Source of the DNA: Bacteroidales bacterium
Lineage (GTDB): Bacteria > Bacteroidota > Bacteroidia > Bacteroidales > UBA7960
NCBI GenBank assembly: GCA_007131125.1
Contig: SLRE01000234.1
Coordinates: 1-11,124 of the forward strand
Direction of reading: 5' to 3'
DNA length: 11,124 bases
In this document: positions 7,055-11,124 of the stretch, piece by piece
How the letters are laid out: every line of letters starts with the position of its first letter
Numbering within the stretch: the first letter of the stretch is position 1
Made by a program: the position numbers and the translations under genes
Notes under the pieces: model-generated
Told to the model about the DNA's origin: nothing
What the model saw: the letters and a program-made list of their open reading frames with translations, nothing else
Database searches by the model: none

Positions 7055-7442
7055 ATACCTTACCTTGCAGTTCTTTTTCAAGTTCCATTATGCATTCCTT
7101 TATAACGGGCAGGGCTTTTGATGCATCGGAAAGGTCGTTGTTTCTGGCCTGGCTGTAAAGAAAACCGGTAAGCTCATGCAGGCGGGAAGCACCAATGGTA
7201 CCGGCAAGTCCCTTGAGGGTGTGCAAGGCCTCAAGGTATGATTTTTCATCCCGGGCGGCATCCGCCGTTTCCAGGTTGCCCGATAGTTCACGGGCATCTT
7301 CAAAAAACGAATCAAAAATTTCCTGCAACAGGCCCGGGTGGCTTTGGGCTTGCTTTTGCAGGCCAGAAAAAGTATCCGGGTTCAAAACCGGTACAACTTT
7401 TAAATCATCCAGAAATTTTTCGAAATTGGTACTTCTTGTCAT
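7053..7442 (-). CDS. Stand-alone histidine phosphotransfer (Hpt) protein
   Basis: Hpt proteins carry a phosphoryl group between receiver domains in multistep phosphorelays. This 129-residue protein has an Hpt helical bundle from about residue 16. The signature LHTLKGLAGTIGA gives the phospho-acceptor H74, with K77 and G78 in the expected places. There is no receiver or kinase domain, signal peptide or membrane segment, so it should be cytosolic. The ATG at 7442 lies inside the 3' end of the PAS-GAF gene (38-nt overlap, +1 frame relative to it), which suggests translational coupling. Such Hpt modules usually end hybrid histidine kinases, so this may be a domain separated from a larger kinase. 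No cognate receiver is seen in the window. Confidence 0.87.
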   Translation of the reverse strand: MTRSTNFEKFLDDLKVVPVLNPDTFSGLQKQAQSHPGLLQEIFDSFFEDARELSGNLETADAARDEKSYLEALHTLKGLAGTIGASRLHELTGFLYSQARNNDLSDASKALPVIKECIMELEKELQGKV

Positions 7443-8475
7443 GCTGTTTCTGTTGGTTCTGCAATTCGTCCAGTTTTTTTTCTGCTTCCTCCAGGGCTTT
7501 CTCCATATTCTTCACTTCAATAATCTGTCCCAGCTTTTCTGCAATATTTTTTACGAGGATTTTCTCGTTTATGTGAAAAGGGTCTTTTTTTATGATTGGC
7601 TTTTCTTCGAGATAGCCCACCCGAATGTATCCCAGTTTTTGCTTTTTTGCCTTAATGGGAGAAGTATAGGTCCATTTTGTTTCGCGAAAGTTTTTGGAAG
7701 CGTACCGTTTTTTTTGAAACACGATTTCCACCCAGGTGTCGTGAGAGTATTTCAACCCGTAAGGAATGATATCCAGGGTGCGCTTCAGGATTCCCTCAAA
7801 AGTAATTCCCGGTACTCCGGTTATATCAGAAATGTCGAAGAGGCAGTTTAGCTGCTTGATTTTCTGATTCAGGGAAGTGGTAAGTTTATGAAGTTTTTCT
7901 TCCGCGATTTTTTTGTCGGTAATGTCTGAAAGAACCAAAATGGCCCCGGATGGCTCTTCTTTATTGTTCTTTGGGTAGCTGATGCTCAAGCTTGCCCATA
8001 TGGTTTCACCACTTCCCCTACCCAATTGAACTTCTTCCCTGTGGGGCATCCCACTGTTGTTTTCACCACCCAGTCCAAGGTTTTGGCGGTCTTCGGCAGC
8101 CAGCACAAAATCCAGGAAAGATTTTCCGTAAAGATTTTCCCGGTGCTGTCCCAGAATATTGCAGGCAGTGCTATTGGCAAAAACAATCTGATTGTTTTCA
8201 TTGGTAAGGATAAGCCCTTCGTTCATGTTGGCAATCAGCTTGTGGTATTTTTCCTCGCTGTGCTTTAGTGCATCATGGGTTTGGTCTTTTTCACGGAGGA
8301 AACGCTCGAGTATTTCCAGGTACTTCTTTTTCTCCTGGTTTCGCTGGTAAATAATCAGCAAAATGGTGCCAAGCCAAAGAGCAAGTATCCCAAAAATTAT
8401 CAACAGGAAGTTTCCTGTGGATACCACAATCTGGGAAATTAATCCGGAAATAAAAAGACAAAGGGTCAGGGACAC
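7405..8475 (-). CDS. Membrane-bound PAS-GAF sensor protein lacking a kinase domain
   Basis: The 356 residues are arranged as follows. Two short hydrophobic helices (about 2-18 and 22-43) have almost no periplasmic loop. A coiled coil follows (about 47-78), then a PAS domain (about 75-190, with EGLILTNENNQIVFANSTA and a terminal VLSDITDKK). Next is a GAF-like domain (about 205-320, with LFDISDI and VEIVF) and a final Glu/Lys-rich coil to the stop. The architecture matches the input half of Bacteroidetes hybrid histidine kinases, in which this coil runs into a dimerisation domain with an H-E-x-R-T-P motif. No such motif, ATPase or receiver follows. The start is probably GTG at 8475, since a stop lies 18 nt upstream and no ATG intervenes. 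The Hpt gene overlaps the end by 38 nt. The ligand is unknown, and an ancestral internal deletion or a sequencing frameshift could explain the layout. Confidence 0.8.
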   Translation of the reverse strand: MSLTLCLFISGLISQIVVSTGNFLLIIFGILALWLGTILLIIYQRNQEKKKYLEILERFLREKDQTHDALKHSEEKYHKLIANMNEGLILTNENNQIVFANSTACNILGQHRENLYGKSFLDFVLAAEDRQNLGLGGENNSGMPHREEVQLGRGSGETIWASLSISYPKNNKEEPSGAILVLSDITDKKIAEEKLHKLTTSLNQKIKQLNCLFDISDITGVPGITFEGILKRTLDIIPYGLKYSHDTWVEIVFQKKRYASKNFRETKWTYTSPIKAKKQKLGYIRVGYLEEKPIIKKDPFHINEKILVKNIAEKLGQIIEVKNMEKALEEAEKKLDELQNQQKQHDKKYQFRKISG

Positions 8476-8530
8476 ACCAAATACTGTTTTGTTTTACTGA
8501 ATCATCAAAAAAAAATGTGTATATCAAACG

Positions 8531-8538
8531 CAAAGGTA
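8531..8538 (-). promoter_or_regulatory. Promoter -7 element of the PAS-GAF/Hpt pair
   Basis: The minus strand reads TACCTTTG, an exact match to TAnnTTTG, in the 98-nt gap between the DUF58 stop and the PAS-GAF GTG start. The -33 position is A-rich and a poor match. The predicted leader is about 50 nt. This suggests that the sensor/Hpt pair is a separate transcript from the DUF58 gene. Confidence 0.5.
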
Positions 8539-8573
8539 AAATTAAGAAAAACAGATTCTTTTGTCCATTAATT

Positions 8574-9506
8574 TTAGTATAATTTTGACCTTTTGATAAG
8601 GAATGACAACAATACCTGCTCGTAACCCTGGTTGATATCTGCCGGTACGAAATCAATATGGTATTGCATGCATTTTAGTTTTATCTGTTTGAAGTAGTCA
8701 TTCATATTTTTGATGTACTGGTCTTTGATGTCTCCCGGGTTTAGTTTCAATTCCCTTCCGGTTTCCATATCAACAAATTTCAGGGGTCTGTTCTGATAGG
8801 AGAAGTCCAGCTCTTTGGTCTTTTCATAAACATGAAAAAGGATTACTTCGTGCTTGTTGTGCTTCAGGTGCTGCAGGGCTGAAAACAGCTCATCCGGGCT
8901 GGCGTTATTTTCCAGCATATCGGAAAAAATAATTACCAGGGAGCGCTTATGGATATTTTCTGCCAGCAGGTGCAAAAGTTCAGCAGTATTTGAAGTTTTG
9001 TTAAGGCTTTGGTTTTGTTTGTGGTGCAATCTTTCGAGGTGTGTAAACAGCATACGCTGATGCACGGAGCTGGATTTGGCAGGGGTATGCAGTTCGGTAT
9101 CATCGGCAATGATGCTCAGGCCCACGGCATCTCTTTGACGGTGGAGCAAATATGCCAGGGCTGAAGCGCATTCCACGGCAAAGGAAATTTTGGAAGGGTG
9201 GTCGCCGCTTTGCCCGAAAGCCGGAAAATACATGGAAGAAGAATTATCAATGACAACCTGGCATCGCAGGTTGGTTTCCTCTTCAAAGCGTTTTACAAAA
9301 AGTTTTTCGGTACGGGCATAGAGTTTCCAGTCGATGTGGCGGGTGCTTTCGCCGGGATTGTAAATCCTGTGCTCTGCAAACTCAACAGAAAACCCATGAA
9401 AAGGACTTTTATGCAGACCTGTGATGAAACCTTCCACCACCTGCCGTGCAAGCAGCTCGAGGTTTCCAAAATGTCTGGGTACTTCAGGGTCTATTTTTTT
9501 TATCAC
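8574..9506 (-). CDS. DUF58 domain protein with von Willebrand A-like fold
   Basis: This 310-residue protein has the DUF58 signature: an N-terminal segment (FHGFSVEFAEHR at about 37-47), GESTRHIDWKLYART at 53-67 and KRFEEETNL at 72-80. A vWA-like region follows, with the metal-ion-dependent adhesion motif D87-N-S-S-S91 and a second aspartate, D196, in IFSDM. There is no signal peptide or transmembrane helix. DUF58 proteins usually sit beside a MoxR AAA+ ATPase and vWA membrane proteins, in systems thought to aid metal or cofactor insertion or envelope maturation. Neither partner is in this window. The start is GTG at 9506; the frame upstream to the stop at 9537-9539 holds no ATG. It lies downstream of trxA across a hairpin. 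A specific role is not known. Confidence 0.88.
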   Translation of the reverse strand: MIKKIDPEVPRHFGNLELLARQVVEGFITGLHKSPFHGFSVEFAEHRIYNPGESTRHIDWKLYARTEKLFVKRFEEETNLRCQVVIDNSSSMYFPAFGQSGDHPSKISFAVECASALAYLLHRQRDAVGLSIIADDTELHTPAKSSSVHQRMLFTHLERLHHKQNQSLNKTSNTAELLHLLAENIHKRSLVIIFSDMLENNASPDELFSALQHLKHNKHEVILFHVYEKTKELDFSYQNRPLKFVDMETGRELKLNPGDIKDQYIKNMNDYFKQIKLKCMQYHIDFVPADINQGYEQVLLSFLIKRSKLY

Positions 9507-9517
9507 AATACGGATAT

Positions 9518-9552
9518 TTAAAAGGGGTGCCTTTTTTTATCAGGACACCCCT
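9518..9552 (-). terminator. Hairpin between trxA and the DUF58 gene (terminator or attenuator)
   Basis: On the minus strand AGGGGTG (9552-9546) pairs with CACCCCT (9529-9523). Two further G:C pairs lie inside across a one-base bulge, and the loop is A-rich. Four Ts, the first of them paired, then AAAT follow, so the T-run is short. The hairpin begins 24 nt after the trxA stop and ends about 16 nt before the DUF58 GTG. Termination may be partial. Confidence 0.5.
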
Positions 9553-9576
9553 AAAATTTTTCAGAGAAAAAATGTT

Positions 9577-9894
9577 TTATAACAAACTTTCAATTTTTCC
9601 TGCAAGAACGGATTTGGGCACAGCCCCTACTTGTTTATCGGCCACTTCGCCATCTTTAAAAAACAGGATGGTGGGGATATTTCTGATGCCGTAGCGTGAA
9701 GCCACATCGGGGTTGTTGTCCACGTCCAGTTTCCCAACTACTGCTTTGCCTTCATACTCCTGGGAAATTTCCTGTACAATGGGAGCCACCATACGGCAGG
9801 GTCCGCACCATTCTGCCCAGAAATCAACCAAAACAGGTTTGTCGGACTTTAATACTACCTCGTCAAAATTGGAATCTGTCAATTCAAGTGCCAT
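9577..9894 (-). CDS. trxA: Thioredoxin
   Basis: Thioredoxin reduces disulfides in cytosolic proteins and is recharged by thioredoxin reductase. The 105 residues match the classic single-domain length. The redox motif is W29-C30-G31-P32-C33 within VDFWAEWCGPCRMVAP. The cis-proline is P74 in RNIPTILFF, and the buried D24 before FWAEW is present. There is no signal peptide, so it is cytosolic. The ATG at 9894 gives the standard N-terminus; no Shine-Dalgarno is visible. It lies 77 nt downstream of dnaE with a promoter-like element between them. I recall the dnaE-trxA order as common in Bacteroidetes. Confidence 0.97.
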   Translation of the reverse strand: MALELTDSNFDEVVLKSDKPVLVDFWAEWCGPCRMVAPIVQEISQEYEGKAVVGKLDVDNNPDVASRYGIRNIPTILFFKDGEVADKQVGAVPKSVLAGKIESLL

Positions 9895-9928
9895 AGCTTT
9901 TATTTTTAAAAAAGGATTTCTGTTTATG

Positions 9929-9936
9929 CAAATATA
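9929..9936 (-). promoter_or_regulatory. Promoter -7 element of trxA
   Basis: The minus strand reads TATATTTG, an exact TAnnTTTG match, in the dnaE-trxA gap. The -33 position has only a partial match (ACTG at a spacer of 21). The predicted transcript start is near 9922, which leaves a leader of about 28 nt. One arm of a loose inverted repeat (GCAAATA at 9928-9934, TATTTGC at 9963-9969) overlaps it. Confidence 0.5.
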
Positions 9937-9971
9937 AATTTTTCTCTACAAAAATTGCAGTTTATTTGCGC

Positions 9972-11124
9972 TTAGTTTAAACGGTAACTCAACTGATATT
10001 GTTTGAGTATGTCGTTGAGAAAGCCAATGGGCTCAACTTTAATTTTTCGTGAAAGCATGTCTACCGAAAGGTTTTCCACTGGGTCTACAATAGAAACCTT
10101 TAGGCGAGACCTTCCTTTATGCTTTTTGGCGTATTCCAGCATTTTTTCGGTAAGTTCATCACTTACATCACTAACGGGTAAAAACAATACCAGCTCTTTC
10201 ATTTCTTTTTCTGCAAGGTCGGTAAGCAGGCTCATGCTTTTTATCCTGACCTCAACCTGATTATGATTGAATTTGTTTGTGGTCACCTTTGCCTTGACGT
10301 AGATGAAATTTTGTTCTGCCAGAAAATGCTTCATCTTCAGGTATTCTTCCGAAAAAAGGAAAAGCTGGTGGGATTCGGTATAGTCCTCTATAACAAATGT
10401 TCCATAAGGCTTTCCGTTTTTGGTATATTTATGTGCAGCAGAAGTGATGATGCCGGCAAAGGATATTTCCCGGTTTTTTAAAGCCGGGAGGTTTTTCAGG
10501 TCGCCCACACTTACATTACAGAAACTTTGAATCTGGATTTTAAAATCATCCAGAGGGTGGCCGGAAATATACATACCGGTAACTTCCTTCTCCTGCCTGA
10601 GGGTTTCGAGTTTGTCCCAATGGGGGCAGTCAGGCAGGTCCGGGTCCGGCAAGGTTACCTCCGAGCTGTCGTCGAAAAGATTCATCTGGGAGGTGTTTTC
10701 GCGCATGATGATTTGCTGGGTATGGCGAATAATCCGGTCAATGAAGGTTGTGGTGCCGTTGTCGTCCGAATAAAAGAACTGCGCCCTGTGGCATCCCTCA
10801 AAGCAGTCAAAGGCACCGGCGCGCGCCAGGGATTCAAAAACCCTTTTGTTTACAGCCCGCAGGTTGACCCTTTTGGTAAAGTCAAAAATGTTGCGGAAAG
10901 GGCCGTTGGTTTCCACTTCTGTTACAATATTCTCTACAGCCCCCTCTCCCACTCCTTTAATGGCACCAAGGCCGAAACGGATTTCCCCCTTGTCGTTTAC
11001 AACAAAATTGAATTTACTTTCGTTGACATCCGGTCCCAGGACGGATATCTGCTGCCGCTGGCATTCCTCCATCATGGAGGTAATCTTTTTGATGTCGCTG
11101 AAATTATGGGTGAGCACTGCGGCC
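9972..11124 (-). CDS. dnaE: DNA polymerase III alpha subunit, C-terminal part (partial)
   Basis: DnaE is the replicative polymerase catalytic subunit. The frame stays open to the window edge, so this is the last 383 or so residues of a protein usually of 1100-1250 residues. The PHP and palm domains lie outside. The fragment begins AAVLTHNFSDIKKI, part of the fingers region, and a GTG at 11117 is only an internal valine. RFGLGAIKGVGEGAVENIV is the helix-hairpin-helix entry. Further features are RAVNKRVFESLARAGAFD, the conserved EKEVTGMYISGHPLD, and an OB-fold domain (EISFAGIITSAAHKYTKNG onward). The final 100 or so residues are a less conserved C-terminal domain ending SYRLN. The gene is intact to its TAA at 9972-9974. 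Confidence 0.96.
   Translation of the reverse strand, partial: AAVLTHNFSDIKKITSMMEECQRQQISVLGPDVNESKFNFVVNDKGEIRFGLGAIKGVGEGAVENIVTEVETNGPFRNIFDFTKRVNLRAVNKRVFESLARAGAFDCFEGCHRAQFFYSDDNGTTTFIDRIIRHTQQIIMRENTSQMNLFDDSSEVTLPDPDLPDCPHWDKLETLRQEKEVTGMYISGHPLDDFKIQIQSFCNVSVGDLKNLPALKNREISFAGIITSAAHKYTKNGKPYGTFVIEDYTESHQLFLFSEEYLKMKHFLAEQNFIYVKAKVTTNKFNHNQVEVRIKSMSLLTDLAEKEMKELVLFLPVSDVSDELTEKMLEYAKKHKGRSRLKVSIVDPVENLSVDMLSRKIKVEPIGFLNDILKQYQLSYRLN

Noticed and set aside
7195..7851. A 218-codon plus-strand open frame antisense to the Hpt and PAS-GAF genes, rich in Phe, Leu and Cys.
   Set aside because: It mirrors the Lys/Glu-rich coil of the sensor in an opposite frame, so the hydrophobic look is an artefact. 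The minus-strand genes have clear domains.
1..11124. Search by eye for CRISPR repeats, insertion sequences, tRNA or rRNA genes, phage or defence genes.
   Set aside because: None was seen. Intergenic gaps are all under about 160 nt and are filled by promoters and terminators. Small structured RNAs cannot be fully excluded without a covariance-model search.

Overview
This window looks like a piece of a Bacteroidota (Bacteroidetes) chromosome, probably Bacteroidales or Marinilabiliales; that placement is inferred from family recall and not from a tree. Four intergenic spots carry the Bacteroidetes-type -7 promoter element TAnnTTTG. Most genes lack a Shine-Dalgarno sequence, and two genes have GTG starts supported by the frame. 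The rhomboid protease has the charged C-terminal tail I associate with this phylum. The dnaE-trxA order and an alpha-oxoamine synthase resembling Bacteroidetes homologues fit as well. Base composition is moderate and even, with no visible mobile element, tRNA, rRNA or CRISPR array.

Plus strand, 1-7054. The window opens with the last 19 codons of a gene, probably another rhomboid. A rhomboid intramembrane protease and a membrane-tethered endonuclease/exonuclease/phosphatase-family protein follow as a close-packed pair. Next is a small outer-membrane beta-barrel protein that ends in a strong terminator (2792-2828). A near-leaderless promoter then drives uvrB (nucleotide excision repair), followed 12 nt later by a cytosolic M23-type metallopeptidase-fold protein. 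An alpha-oxoamine synthase (serine palmitoyltransferase/AONS/KBL superfamily) with its own promoter ends in a terminator whose T-run overlaps the stop codon of the convergent gene.

Minus strand, 11124-7053, in transcription order. The C-terminal third of dnaE (DNA polymerase III alpha) comes first, then trxA (thioredoxin), a hairpin, a DUF58/von Willebrand A-like protein, and a two-gene signalling unit. That unit is a membrane PAS-GAF protein with no kinase domain, overlapping by 38 nt a stand-alone histidine phosphotransfer (Hpt) protein.

The content is mainly core or conserved accessory housekeeping: DNA repair and replication, redox, lipid or amino-ketone synthesis, and envelope functions. 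I see no defence island, phage or other obviously new multi-gene system. The most unusual points are the kinase-less PAS-GAF/Hpt overlap, the signal-less M23 protein resembling the central domain of tri-domain aminotransferases, and the hairpin between trxA and the DUF58 gene, which leaves no room for a separate promoter.
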